A stretch of 64,000 nt of DNA, taken from contig NZ_BSFC01000021.1 in NCBI RefSeq assembly GCF_027922145.1, positions 372,001-436,000 of the forward strand. Direction: 5' to 3'. Below, in pieces: positions 45,700 to 54,044 of the stretch. The stretch is from Novosphingobium resinovorum. GTDB taxonomy: Bacteria; Pseudomonadota; Alphaproteobacteria; Sphingomonadales; Sphingomonadaceae. Position 1 is the stretch's first letter; every line of letters begins with the position of its first letter. A program made the position numbers and the translations under genes. The notes beneath the pieces are model-generated. The model ran no database searches. It worked only from the letters and a program-made list of their open reading frames with translations, and was not told the origin of the DNA.

Positions 45700-45724
45700 T
45701 ATCATGTTGTATGATGTAGTATGT
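45700..45724. promoter_or_regulatory. ATCATAC operator-like site F
   Basis: Core ATCATAC on the minus strand (45709-45715), read leftwards as TACATCATACAACATGATAT. It lies in the divergent gap between the FAH-family gene (start 45652) and the lactonase gene (start 45757), about 50 bp from each, so one site could control both. Shares an exact 15-mer with site D. Confidence 0.6.
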
Positions 45725-45756
45725 TTAGCTCCGATGCAAGGCCGCAAGGTGCGCCG

Positions 45757-46602
45757 ATGGATTTGCGCGTCCTCGATTCCCATCAGCATTTCTGGCGCGT
45801 GAATGCTCCGGAATGCGCCTGGCCGAATACCGACTGGCCCCTGCTCCATCGCGATTTCCTGCCGCCCGATCTCGCTGCGGAAACGGCGGGCATCATGCTG
45901 ACGGGCACCATCATCGTCCAGTCGCAGCCCGACAATCGCGACACTGACTGGCTCCTCGCCCTTGCCGCGACCGAACCGACGGTACTGGGCGTCGTCGCCT
46001 GGGCCGCGCTCGACACGGCGGACGCACCGGCGCGCGTCGCCAAACTCGGGCGCGAGCCCAAGTGCCGGGGCCTGCGCCCGATGCTGCAGGGCATCGCCGA
46101 CAGCGAGTGGATCCTGAGCGACGCCGTCGCACCCGCCATCACCGCGATGATCACGCATGGCCTGCGCTTCGACGCACTGGTGGAGCCGCGCCACCTGCCC
46201 GCCCTGGCCCGCTTCGCGCGGCGCTGGCCGGCGCTGCCCATCGTCATCGACCATGCCGGAAAGCCCGACGCGGCAAACGACGCCCTCGATCCCTGGCGCG
46301 ACGATCTTGCGGCCCTGGCCCAGTTGCCGAACGTATGGTGCAAACTCTCGGGCCTGCGGACGCAGCAGGCGCCGGGGCAGGAGGCCACCGCGCTGGCGCC
46401 TTACGCAGCGCATGTGCTGGCCTGCTTCGGACCACGCACGATGTGGGGCTCCGACTGGCCGGTTTTGCGCCACATGGCCGACAGTTATGCCGACTGGCTG
46501 CGCGACACGCTAATGCTCGTCGGCGCATTCGACGACGATACCGATCTCCCCCGCCTGTTCGAAGGCGCGGCCCGCGAATTCTACGGACTGGAGCACGCAT
46601 GA
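45757..46602 (+). CDS. amidohydrolase-2 family lactonase, probable L-fuconolactonase
   Basis: A 281-residue metal-dependent hydrolase: RVLDSHQHFW at the N-terminus supplies H-x-H, and VIDHAGKPD, WCKLSGL and MWGSDWPVLRHM supply the further His and the metal/base Asp of L-fuconolactonase-type proteins. It opens the lactone made by L-fucose dehydrogenase. ATG 45757 with AAGG upstream is preferred over ATG 45721, which lies at the edge of operator-like site F. Its stop overlaps the aldo-keto reductase start (ATGA), coupling the two steps. Confidence 0.87.
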   Translation: MDLRVLDSHQHFWRVNAPECAWPNTDWPLLHRDFLPPDLAAETAGIMLTGTIIVQSQPDNRDTDWLLALAATEPTVLGVVAWAALDTADAPARVAKLGREPKCRGLRPMLQGIADSEWILSDAVAPAITAMITHGLRFDALVEPRHLPALARFARRWPALPIVIDHAGKPDAANDALDPWRDDLAALAQLPNVWCKLSGLRTQQAPGQEATALAPYAAHVLACFGPRTMWGSDWPVLRHMADSYADWLRDTLMLVGAFDDDTDLPRLFEGAAREFYGLEHA

Positions 46603-47588
46603 CCCCTCTTTTCGCCGGAGCGCTGGGCTTCGGCTCGGCCGCCATCGGCAACCTCTATCGCCCCGTCACCGACGCCGAGGCCTTCGCCGTGATCGAAGCC
46701 GCCTGGGCTGCAGGGCTGCGCTACTTCGACACCGCGCCTCACTACGGCTTCGGCCTCAGCGAAAAGCGTCTGGGAGCAGCGCTGGCGGCGCTCGACCCGG
46801 CAGGCGAGGCCGTGATCTCGACCAAGATCGGCCGAAAACTCGATCCCGCCCCCCACGCCGATCTTTCCGCCGCCCGGCAGGGCTTCGTCTCCCCCGAGCC
46901 GTTCGAGAGCGTGTTCGACTACGGCTACGACGCGGTCATGCGCTCGTACGAAGCCAGCCTGAAGCGCCTGCGCCGCGACCGCATCGACATACTGCTGGCA
47001 CACGACATCGGCCGTTATGCCCACGGGGACGCACACGAGGATCGGATGCGCGAATTCCTCGGCGGCGGCCTGCGCGCGATGCAGGAATTGCGAACGAGCG
47101 GCGCGGTCCGCGCGATCGGGCTGGGCGTCAACGAAACGGCGGTGTGCGAGGAGGTGCTGGGCCACGCCGACCTCGACGTGATCCTGCTGGCAGGCCGCTA
47201 CACCTTGCTGGAACAAGCGCCGCTGGACGGACTGTTCCCGCTCTGCGCGCGGCGCGGCGTGCAAGTGGTCGCCGGTGCGCCGTTCAATTCGGGCATTCTC
47301 GCACGCGGGGTGCGGCATCATGCGCCCGCCCAGTACGAATACGGAGCGCCCCCGCCGAACGTGGTCGCACGGGTCGGGGTGATCGAGGACCTCTGCGCGC
47401 AACACGGCATACCGCTTGCCGCCGCGGCGTTGCAATTCCCCGTCCGGCATCCGGTGGTCGAGGCGGTGATCCCGGGCATCGCCTCTCCCGACGAACTGGC
47501 AAGCGCCGTAACCCTCGCCGCCACACCGATCCCCGAAACGTTCTGGAAGGCACTCGCCGCCACGCTGATCGACAAGCGGGCCGCTTAG
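46599..47588 (+). CDS. aldo/keto reductase, probable L-fucose 1-dehydrogenase
   Basis: A 329-residue aldo-keto reductase of the D-threo-aldose/L-fucose dehydrogenase branch: LGFGSAAIGNLY, catalytic Asp and Tyr in YFDTAPHYGFGLSEKRLG, Lys in ISTKIGRK and His in IDILLAHDIG; C-terminal cofactor segment VIPGIASPDEL. It would oxidise L-fucose at C1 to the lactone, the step before the lactonase encoded upstream. Many fucose pathways use an SDR here, so the AKR is a variant. Bases 47589-47797 after it hold no gene and become AT-richer. Confidence 0.85.
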   Translation: MTPLFAGALGFGSAAIGNLYRPVTDAEAFAVIEAAWAAGLRYFDTAPHYGFGLSEKRLGAALAALDPAGEAVISTKIGRKLDPAPHADLSAARQGFVSPEPFESVFDYGYDAVMRSYEASLKRLRRDRIDILLAHDIGRYAHGDAHEDRMREFLGGGLRAMQELRTSGAVRAIGLGVNETAVCEEVLGHADLDVILLAGRYTLLEQAPLDGLFPLCARRGVQVVAGAPFNSGILARGVRHHAPAQYEYGAPPPNVVARVGVIEDLCAQHGIPLAAAALQFPVRHPVVEAVIPGIASPDELASAVTLAATPIPETFWKALAATLIDKRAA

Positions 47589-47797
47589 CACGCCATCCAT
47601 CGTCCACCAGGACGTCGCTTCCAGTCACATCATCGACGCTGTAGAGGATCGGGCAAATCCGATCACCGCAAGCGCCCTCGGGTCAGGAGCGGCCTGGATT
47701 TTCGGGACGGAGCGACAATACCGCGCGGATACGAGGCAACACGGAATCAGCGAAATATTATAATAATCGCGTGATCAGCATGTCTGAGATCAACGCA

Positions 47798-48127
47798 TCA
47801 TATTCCCCATAGTGCTACAACTGCGGAGAAGGCTATGGCCAGCAGCAGAACTGCGACAATGGGGCCTGCAGCCCGCGGATGGCGCCACGCCAAGATTTCG
47901 TATTGTCGGATTTGTTGCAGATGCTGATCATCTGTCATCAAGTTGGTGAACTGAGCGGGAGATATATCGGCAAAGAGTTTATCCAGTTCGTGAAACTGGT
48001 CGAGGGTGAGTTGGCTCTTTTGCCGTAGAATATCGCGGGCCCGGCGAAATGACGGCCCCTTGCGCTCAGAAAAATCAGCGACGGCATCGCTCGTCGCAGC
48101 GTTATCAGCATGGAGTACACCCAGCAT
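47798..48127 (-). CDS. small protein with a C-terminal membrane anchor, unknown function
   Basis: A 109-residue protein: hydrophilic, helix-prone residues 1-83 (LTLDQFHELDKLFADIS) and one membrane span at about 85-107 (AGPIVAVLLLAIAFSAVVAL), i.e. tail-anchored. A near-consensus AGGAGG precedes the ATG at 48127, good evidence that it is translated. No family is recognised. Base composition in and around it is lower in GC than the flanking operons, compatible with recent acquisition. Confidence 0.65.
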   Translation of the reverse strand: MLGVLHADNAATSDAVADFSERKGPSFRRARDILRQKSQLTLDQFHELDKLFADISPAQFTNLMTDDQHLQQIRQYEILAWRHPRAAGPIVAVLLLAIAFSAVVALWGI

Positions 48128-48181
48128 TCGAGCCTCCTGCAGGTCTTTCGTTACAACAAGATGCGGTTTGACCTCGCCCGC

Positions 48182-48421
48182 TCAGGCGGTCGGGGGATAG
48201 GGATGATGACCGAAGACCCACTGCAGGCGGGGCGCGGCATTGTCCTCGACCAGCAGGACTTGCGCGTCGCGGCCCTGCATGCCGATCTGATGCGCGGCGT
48301 CGATGGCGCGGTTCAGCGCCGCCTTCTGACTGGCGAAGACATCGAGTGCAATTCCATGGAGCGTCACGGCCCATTCCAGACCGCGGCGGAAAACATGGAA
48401 ATCGTTGCGGGACTGAGTCAT
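48182..48421 (-). CDS. small DUF2188-like protein
   Basis: A 79-residue protein reading DFHVFRRGLEWAVTLHG, SQKAALNRAIDAAHQIGMQG and QVLLVEDNAAPRLQWVFG. The pattern of a short beta-beta-alpha-beta unit with WAV near the start and a helix rich in Ala is like DUF2188 proteins of unknown role. The start could also be at 48436. It is 54 bases upstream of the tail-anchored protein on the same strand, with an inverted repeat in its promoter region. Function unknown. Confidence 0.6.
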   Translation of the reverse strand: MTQSRNDFHVFRRGLEWAVTLHGIALDVFASQKAALNRAIDAAHQIGMQGRDAQVLLVEDNAAPRLQWVFGHHPYPPTA

Positions 48422-48491
48422 CCTGGCGCCCTTTCTCATATTTTCGATCGGCATACCGATCCCTGGCATGGATCGGATGTCGATCTCGACA

Positions 48492-48516
48492 ATTCTCAAG
48501 TTATTTAATTGAGAAT
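48492..48516. promoter_or_regulatory. AT-rich inverted repeat upstream of the small-protein pair
   Basis: ATTCTCAA-N9-TTGAGAAT, perfect 8-bp arms, 71 bp upstream of the DUF2188-like start and 45 bp after the end of the GST gene. Spacing and symmetry suit a dimeric repressor; a GST/peroxiredoxin 3'-end hairpin is less likely because the stem is weak. Confidence 0.4.
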
Positions 48517-48560
48517 ATCTGTCAAGCCGTCATTGTTCCCTACCTTCCGGCTCCACGGCA

Positions 48561-49271
48561 TTACCTTGCGCTCACCGTCGAAGCCGTCTGCCCGTAGAGA
48601 ATGCGCTTTGCTTCTTCGCCTTGAGGGGCGTTGGCATCGGGGTTGATCTCGGCGACAAGCGCATAGGCGCGCGCCACCGCTTCGCGTTCGCCGATAGCCT
48701 CGAACCAGCGGCGCAGGTGGGGGAAGTCGTCGAGCGACTGCCCATGCCGCTGCCATGGCACGATCCGGGGATAGCTGGCGATGTCGGCGATCGAATAGTC
48801 CGGCCCGGCGAGGTACTCCCGGTCGGCGAGGCGCTTGTTCAGAACACCGTAGAGCCGGTTGGTCTCGTTGGTGTAGCGCTCGACCGCATAGGCAATCTGC
48901 TCGGGGGCGGCATGGCGGAAATGGTGGTTCTGCCCCGCCATCGGGCCGAGACCGCCCATCTGCCAGAACACCCATTGCACTGCTTCGCTCCGAACGCGCA
49001 GGTCCTGCGGGATCAGCCTGCCGGTCTTCTCCGCAAGGTAGAGCAGGATCGCACCGGATTCGAAGACCGACAGCGGCGGCCCGCCATCCGCCGGATCGTC
49101 GTCCACGATCGCGGGGATGCGGTTGTTCGGGGCGATGGACAGGAAATACGGCAGGAACTGCTCGCCCCGGCCGATGTCGACCGGGGTGATCTGGTAAGGA
49201 AGCCCCGTCTCCTCAAGGAAGATCGTGATCTTGTGACCGTTCGCGGTAGTCCAGTAATAGAGGTCGATCAT
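48561..49271 (-). CDS. glutathione S-transferase family protein (YfcG/Nu-class-like)
   Basis: A 236-residue GST. N-terminal thioredoxin-like domain (residues 1-85: IDLYYWTTANGHKITIFLEE, RIPAIVDDDPADGG, FESGAILLYLAEKTG); helical C-terminal domain with FWQMGGLGPMAGQNHHF and SIADIASYPRI. The Thr-Ala-Asn-Gly stretch at the active-site helix start is typical of YfcG-like enzymes with disulfide-bond reductase activity toward glutathionylated or organic hydroperoxide substrates. It lies 25 bases downstream of the peroxiredoxin gene, so a shared peroxide or thiol defence role is likely. Confidence 0.9.
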   Translation of the reverse strand: MIDLYYWTTANGHKITIFLEETGLPYQITPVDIGRGEQFLPYFLSIAPNNRIPAIVDDDPADGGPPLSVFESGAILLYLAEKTGRLIPQDLRVRSEAVQWVFWQMGGLGPMAGQNHHFRHAAPEQIAYAVERYTNETNRLYGVLNKRLADREYLAGPDYSIADIASYPRIVPWQRHGQSLDDFPHLRRWFEAIGEREAVARAYALVAEINPDANAPQGEEAKRILYGQTASTVSAR

Positions 49272-49296
49272 GGCGGGCTTTCTTCGCAGGCCGGCT

Positions 49297-49929
49297 TCAG
49301 GCCGGCTGGGGGATGAGGCGCAGGTACGGCTTCTGTTCCGTCCAGCCGTTAGGAAACAGCGCCCTGGCCTCCGCTTCGCCCAGCGAGGGAACGATGATGA
49401 CCTCGCCGCCCTGCTGCCAGTCCGCCGGGGTCGCGACCTTGTGCTTGTCGGTCAGTTGCAGGCTGTCGATCGTACGCAGGATCTCGGCGAAGTTGCGGCC
49501 GGTGGAGGCCGGATAGGTCAGCGTCAGGCGCAGCTTCTTCGCCGGGTCGATGACCAGCACGGTGCGCACCGTGGTCGTGTCCGAGGCATTGGGATGGATC
49601 AGGTCGAGCAGTGCGGACACCTTGCGGTCATGGTCCGCGATCAGCGGGAAGTTGAGCGCGGTGCCCTGCGTTTCGGCGATGTCCTTCGACCATTCCTCAT
49701 GGCTGTCGGCGCCGTCGACGGAGAGGCCGATGACCTTCACCCCGCGCCGCTCGAACTCGGGCTTGAGGCGCGCGACGGTGCCCAGTTCAGTCGTGCAGAC
49801 CGGGGTGAAATCCTTCGGATGGGAGAACAGGACTACCCAGCTGTCACCCGCCCAGTCGTAGAAGCCCAGCGACCCCTCGGTCGAATCCTGGGTGAAATCG
49901 GGCACGGTGTCGGAGAGCTTGAGAGACAT
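49297..49929 (-). CDS. 1-Cys peroxiredoxin (LsfA/Prx6-like)
   Basis: A 210-residue Prx6-type peroxiredoxin: peroxidatic Cys in DFTPVCTTELG (about residue 45), catalytic Thr and the later Arg (TTVRTVLVIDP), and the long C-terminal domain of the 1-Cys group (TPADWQQGGEVIIVPSLGEA). LsfA-type members are induced by sulfur limitation in Pseudomonas, which suits the neighbouring organosulfur genes that consume reduced flavin and can leak peroxide. AAAGG precedes the ATG. Divergent from the monooxygenase operon. Confidence 0.9.
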   Translation of the reverse strand: MSLKLSDTVPDFTQDSTEGSLGFYDWAGDSWVVLFSHPKDFTPVCTTELGTVARLKPEFERRGVKVIGLSVDGADSHEEWSKDIAETQGTALNFPLIADHDRKVSALLDLIHPNASDTTTVRTVLVIDPAKKLRLTLTYPASTGRNFAEILRTIDSLQLTDKHKVATPADWQQGGEVIIVPSLGEAEARALFPNGWTEQKPYLRLIPQPA

Positions 49930-50399
49930 CGGTGGAAACCTTTCGGAGCGGGGCCGCGCAGAGGCCTGCGGGATCGGGTTGCGGCGCCCCGCGAGACATC
50001 CCGCAAGGCGGCGTGATGAGGAGAGAGTGCGGTGCCTGACGCTGTCGTCCGGGCATCGGCGCGATGAGGCGCGAAAGAATAGCGCCGCGCGCGCGGCCCG
50101 CCGTCGAGGCCTGGAAAAGCGGAGGTATCAGCTGTTCAGGCAAGCTCGAGACTATGCCCGGCAGGGTCCAAGTCAACGGCAAGATTTCTTTGCCTGCGCC
50201 CTAGCCGCGCTTGGCACGCCGCAGCTGTTCGTTTTTGACCATCCGAACATCGCCCGGCTGCTGCATTTTGAACGGTCGCCCCGGCAAGCGTTCGCACGCA
50301 GCCGCTCAACCCGCGCATACCGTGCGATCAGCGCAAACTGGCACGGCTCTTGATTAGTGCCCCGGCATAAGCGCGCTGCGCGCCATTGCAGGGGTGATT
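49930..50399. other. 470-bp divergent control region between peroxiredoxin and organosulfur genes
   Basis: No convincing gene. The right end carries the sigma-54 promoter described separately (50339-50354). Short open frames on either strand (for example minus 50136-50318, ending DLDPAGHSLELA) resemble no complete protein. The length leaves room for upstream activator sites for an SfnR-like enhancer-binding protein. Confidence 0.5.
50339..50354 (+). promoter_or_regulatory. sigma-54 promoter before the monooxygenase operon
   Basis: TGGCACG-GCTC-TTGAT: the -24 element is a perfect TGGCACG, and the spacing to the -12 element is correct. The invariant GG is at 50340-50341 and the -12 dinucleotide is GA instead of GC. 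Expected transcription start is near 50365, with the gene start at 50400. An SfnR-like sigma-54 activator is encoded at 61846-62892. Confidence 0.65.
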
Positions 50400-51503
50400 A
50401 TGCCAGTTGAATTCGTCGGAGCACTTGCCGCCCAGAACCAGTTCCTTGGCCCGCCGAGCGGCGGCCAGCATATCGACCTTGAATACTTGCGCGACCTTGC
50501 CCGCGTGCATGAAAACGCCGGCTTCGACCGGGTGCTGATGCTGGCGGGCGGGGAGTCCATCGTCGCCACCGGGTTCGCCGCCTCGGTCACCGAGCGGCTC
50601 GGCTTCATGATCCCGTTCCGGCCCGGCCCGCTCTCGCCGCTGCACGGTGCCAAGGCGCTCGCCGCGCTGGATCACGTAACCAAGGGCCGCATCCGGGTCC
50701 ATGCCATCACCGGCATCACCGCCGAACCGGGCCTCGGCGATTTCCTCACCGACAAGGACGAACGCTACGCGCGCACCAGCGAATACCTCGACGTGCTGCG
50801 CCAGGCCTGGACCTCGGACGCGCCGTTCGACCATGACGGCAAGTACTACCAGCTCAGGAACGTCTACTCGCCGATCAAGCCGTATCAGCAGCCGCATCCG
50901 CCGGTGTCCTTCGGTGGATCGTCGGACGCGGCCTATCACGTCGCCGCGCGGCACTGCGATCTCTACGCGCTCTGGGCCGAGCCTCTGTCCGACGTCAAGG
51001 AACAGATCGGCAAGCTGAAGGCCGCCGCCGCCGCGATCGGCAAGCCCACCCCGCGCGTCAGCCTCTCGGCTCGCCTCATCATCGGCAAGACCGAGGCGCA
51101 GGCGTGGGAGAAGGCGCATGAAACCGCCGAGAAGCTCGCCAGCAACCGCCGCAACGCCGCCCCCAACCCGCTGTTCCACGGCGTCCAGGGCACCGGCACC
51201 AAGCGCCTCCTCGCTGCTGCCGAACGCGGCGATCGCCATGACAAGTACCTCTGGTTCGGCACCGCCACCGCCGTTGGCGCGACGCACGATTCCACCTCGC
51301 TCGTCGGCACCCCCGACCAGATCGTGGAGGCGCTGCTCGACTACTACGACATCGGCGTCACCACTTTCCTCAATCGCGGCTACGAGCCGATCTACGACGC
51401 CGTGGACTACGGCCGCTACATCATCCCCGCCGTGCGCGAGGAAGTGCGCCGCCGCGAGGAAACGGCTGCGAAGACCGGCGCTCCCGCCCTCCAGACCGCC
51501 TGA
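50400..51503 (+). CDS. LLM-class FMNH2-dependent monooxygenase, SsuD-like
   Basis: A 367-residue luciferase-like flavin-dependent oxygenase of the alkanesulfonate-monooxygenase group: FRPGPLSPLHGAKALAALDH, GRIRVHAITG, the loop KDERYARTSEYLDVLR, HPPVSFGGSSDAAYHVAARH and CDLYALWAEPLSDV. Such enzymes use reduced FMN and oxygen to break C-S bonds of sulfonates or sulfones. ATG 50400 is chosen because GGGG lies five bases before; a GTG at 50394 is possible. First gene of a five-gene operon (monooxygenase, two SfnB-like, two ABC subunits) under a sigma-54 promoter. No flavin reductase gene is in the window. Confidence 0.88.
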   Translation: MPVEFVGALAAQNQFLGPPSGGQHIDLEYLRDLARVHENAGFDRVLMLAGGESIVATGFAASVTERLGFMIPFRPGPLSPLHGAKALAALDHVTKGRIRVHAITGITAEPGLGDFLTDKDERYARTSEYLDVLRQAWTSDAPFDHDGKYYQLRNVYSPIKPYQQPHPPVSFGGSSDAAYHVAARHCDLYALWAEPLSDVKEQIGKLKAAAAAIGKPTPRVSLSARLIIGKTEAQAWEKAHETAEKLASNRRNAAPNPLFHGVQGTGTKRLLAAAERGDRHDKYLWFGTATAVGATHDSTSLVGTPDQIVEALLDYYDIGVTTFLNRGYEPIYDAVDYGRYIIPAVREEVRRREETAAKTGAPALQTA

Positions 51504-51518
51504 CCGGAGCCTCAAGGG

Positions 51519-52781
51519 ATGACCACGAAGCCCCCCCGGCTCGCCTCCGAGGCCGAAGCCATCGCCGCCGCGCACGCCGCCGCAGCGAAGATCGCCCTGC
51601 TCGCCCGCGATGCCTCGCTGAACGACAAGGTGCCGCATGAGGCCGCAGAGATCCTCTCCGCCTCGGGCGTAACCAGCATCTACGTACCCCGCGAGTTCGG
51701 CGGCCTCGGCGCCTCGATCGAGACGGTGGTGGAGACGGTGCGGATCATCTCGGCGGCGGACGGCGGGGTCGGGCAGATCCTGCAGATCCACAACGTGATG
51801 ATCCGCGGCGTTTTCTCGCGCCCCGACGATGCGTTCCGCGCCCGGCTGGTGGCGGACATCTTCGCCGGCAAGCGCTTCGGCAACGCGCTGGCCGAAGGGA
51901 AAGGCAAGGGCAAGGGCGGTGGCACCCGGCTGACGCTGGACGAACAGGGCATCTGGCGTCTCAACGGCCGCAAGACCTTCGCCACCGGGTGTTACCTCGC
52001 CGAGTGGATCTCGATCTCCGCCACCAGCGACCAAGGCCCGGTCGGCGTGCTGCTTCACCGCGATGCGCCGGGGCTGACGCTGGAGGACGACTGGCATGCC
52101 TTTGGCCAGCAGCATTCGGTCAGCGGCAGCGTCCGCTTCGACAACATCGAGGTCGATCCCCGCTTCGCCCCCAAGGCTCAGGTGGGCGGCGGCGCGCCGG
52201 ACTTCATGCCGCGCACCGGCCTGACCTGGCCGCAGATCCTCCACGCCGCGATCGACACCGGCATCGCGCGCGGCGCGCTCGAAGCGGCGACCGCCTACAT
52301 CCGCGACAATATGCGGGCCTGGCCCGAATCCGGTCTGGCCCGCGCCGCCGACGAGCAGCACACGATCAAGCGGATCGGCGAATATGCCGTCGCCGTGCGC
52401 GCGGCGGAATCGGCGCTGCGGTATGCGGCTCGCACCTTCGACCGGTTCAAGGCCGATCCCGGCAATCGCGCGCTGGAGGACGAACTGATCCTCGCCACCG
52501 CCACCGCGCGCGCGCAGTCGGACGAAGCCTCGATCTTCATCGGCAGTGACCTGTTCGCGCTGACGGGGGCCAACTCCACGCTCGATCGCTGGAACCTGCA
52601 GCGGTACTGGGCCGATGCCCGCGTCCACACCACGCACGATCCGATCCGCTGGCGGATCTATCACATCGGCAACTACTACCTGAACGGCGTCCCGCCCGAC
52701 GAATACGGCCGCGCGGCAAGGCTGCGCCAGCAAGAGATCGCCATCGCGACGAACGCCGCAACCAAGGAGAACGCGCTGTGA
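51519..52781 (+). CDS. sfnB: SfnB/DszC-like flavin-dependent monooxygenase (acyl-CoA dehydrogenase fold), first copy
   Basis: A 420-residue protein of the acyl-CoA-dehydrogenase-like sulfur-acquisition oxidoreductases. N-terminal helical domain (AHAAAAKIALLARDASLNDK, YVPREFGGLGASIETVVETV), beta domain (GRKTFATGCYLAEWISISAT, HAFGQQHSVSGSVRFDNIEV), C-terminal helices ending VHTTHDPIRWRIYHIGNYYL. The family includes SfnB and the sulfoxidising DszC, and lacks the catalytic Glu context of true acyl-CoA dehydrogenases. It likely oxygenates a sulfur compound using reduced flavin. Followed by a close paralogue overlapping it by 4 bases. Confidence 0.87.
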   Translation: MTTKPPRLASEAEAIAAAHAAAAKIALLARDASLNDKVPHEAAEILSASGVTSIYVPREFGGLGASIETVVETVRIISAADGGVGQILQIHNVMIRGVFSRPDDAFRARLVADIFAGKRFGNALAEGKGKGKGGGTRLTLDEQGIWRLNGRKTFATGCYLAEWISISATSDQGPVGVLLHRDAPGLTLEDDWHAFGQQHSVSGSVRFDNIEVDPRFAPKAQVGGGAPDFMPRTGLTWPQILHAAIDTGIARGALEAATAYIRDNMRAWPESGLARAADEQHTIKRIGEYAVAVRAAESALRYAARTFDRFKADPGNRALEDELILATATARAQSDEASIFIGSDLFALTGANSTLDRWNLQRYWADARVHTTHDPIRWRIYHIGNYYLNGVPPDEYGRAARLRQQEIAIATNAATKENAL

Positions 52782-54034
52782 GCATAGAGCCCGCCACCGA
52801 ACTGCTCGACCGCGAGCCGCTTCCCGCCCCGCGCTTCGCCGACGAAGCCGACGCCATCGCCGCCGCGCACGAAGCCGCCGCGCGGATCGCGGCGATCTCC
52901 GCCGACCCGGCCGAGCGCAGCCGCATCCCTCACGAACAGAGCGCGATCCTGGAACGGTCCGGCGTGACCACCGTGGCGCTCTCCCCCGAGGAAGGCGGCA
53001 TCGGCGCGTCGGTGGCGACGATCGTCGAGATCACGCGGATCATCTCGGCGGCGGACGGCGGCGTCGGCCAATTGGTGCAGATCCACAACATGATGCTGCG
53101 CGGCATCTTGCGCCGCCCCGATGACGCGCTGCGCCGCCGTGTGATCGCCGATATCGCCGCCGGCAAGCGCCTCGGCCATGCGGCGGCCGAAGTCGGCGGC
53201 AAGCACAAGTTCGATATCCGCACCACTGCCGCGCGCAATGCGCAAGGACAATGGGTGGTGAACGGCGCCAAGTTCTACGCCACCGGCAGCTACCTTGCCG
53301 AATGGATATCCTCGGGCGCGAAGACCGAGGACGGCCAGATCGGCTTCCTCGTCCACCGCGACACGCCGGGCCTGATCCTCGACGACGACTGGCACTCGTT
53401 CGGCCAGCGCCATTCGGTGAGCGGCGGCGTGCGCTTCGAGAACCTCGTGCTGGAGGACTGGCAGGTCAGCCTGCCCGGCGCCGGCGCCCCGCAGAAGCCC
53501 GAGCGCACCGGCCTCACCTGGGCGCAGATCAACCACGCCGCGATCGACGCCGGCATCGCGCGCGGCGCGTTCGAGGCGGCGATCCACTACCTGGGCAACA
53601 ACTCCAACGTCTGGATCGATGCCGAGGTGGAGCGCGCGGTGCAGGAACCGCTCATCATCAAGCGCATCGGCGACTATGCGGTGGCGCTGCGCGTGGCGGA
53701 ATCGCTGCTGCGCGATGCGGCCGAACTCTACGATGCATACAACGCGAAAGGGCGCCCGAGCGACCTCGACGACGAACTCATCCTCGCCGTCGCCGCCGCG
53801 CGCGTGAAGACCGACGAGGCGGCGCTGCTGATCTCCAGCGACATGTTCTCGCTGCTGGGGGCCAGTTCCTCGTACCGCAAGTTCAACCTCGACCGCTTCT
53901 GGGCCGACGTTCGCGTCCACACCACGCATGATCCGATCCGCTGGCGCCTGCATCACGTAGGCGACTACTACCTCAACGGCACGCCGCCGCACGAATACTC
54001 GGCAGCCGCGATCCGCCGCCCCGCCGAGGCCTGA
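52778..54034 (+). CDS. SfnB/DszC-like flavin-dependent monooxygenase, second copy
   Basis: A 418-residue paralogue of the preceding protein with the same domain order: AAHEAAARIAAISADPAERS, LSPEEGGIGASVATIVEITR, GAKFYATGSYLAEWISSGAK, HSFGQRHSVSGGVRFENLVL, VHTTHDPIRWRLHHVGDYYL. The GTG start overlaps the upstream stop (GTGA), so the pair is co-translated, and they may form a heteromer or act on successive oxidation states. Divergence between the copies is spread along the length, so the duplication is not recent. Confidence 0.87.
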   Translation: MSIEPATELLDREPLPAPRFADEADAIAAAHEAAARIAAISADPAERSRIPHEQSAILERSGVTTVALSPEEGGIGASVATIVEITRIISAADGGVGQLVQIHNMMLRGILRRPDDALRRRVIADIAAGKRLGHAAAEVGGKHKFDIRTTAARNAQGQWVVNGAKFYATGSYLAEWISSGAKTEDGQIGFLVHRDTPGLILDDDWHSFGQRHSVSGGVRFENLVLEDWQVSLPGAGAPQKPERTGLTWAQINHAAIDAGIARGAFEAAIHYLGNNSNVWIDAEVERAVQEPLIIKRIGDYAVALRVAESLLRDAAELYDAYNAKGRPSDLDDELILAVAAARVKTDEAALLISSDMFSLLGASSSYRKFNLDRFWADVRVHTTHDPIRWRLHHVGDYYLNGTPPHEYSAAAIRRPAEA

Positions 54035-54044
54035 CCGCGCGCTT

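Noticed and set aside
50211..50228. A second sigma-54-like match (TTGGCACGCCGCAGCTG) in the control region
   Set aside because: The spacing between GG and GC is nine bases, not ten, and the -12 element is poor. The site at 50339 is better placed and better spaced.
50136..50318. Minus-strand fragment ending DLDPAGHSLELA, resembling the C-terminus of glyoxalase-fold proteins
   Set aside because: Only about a dozen residues look family-like. There is no upstream fold, no start site and no second half, so it is not supportable as a pseudogene.
50328..52733. An 801-codon minus-strand open frame opposite the monooxygenase and first SfnB-like genes
   Set aside because: Same shadow effect: low-complexity Gly/Arg/Val-rich translation without motifs, opposite two well-supported enzymes.
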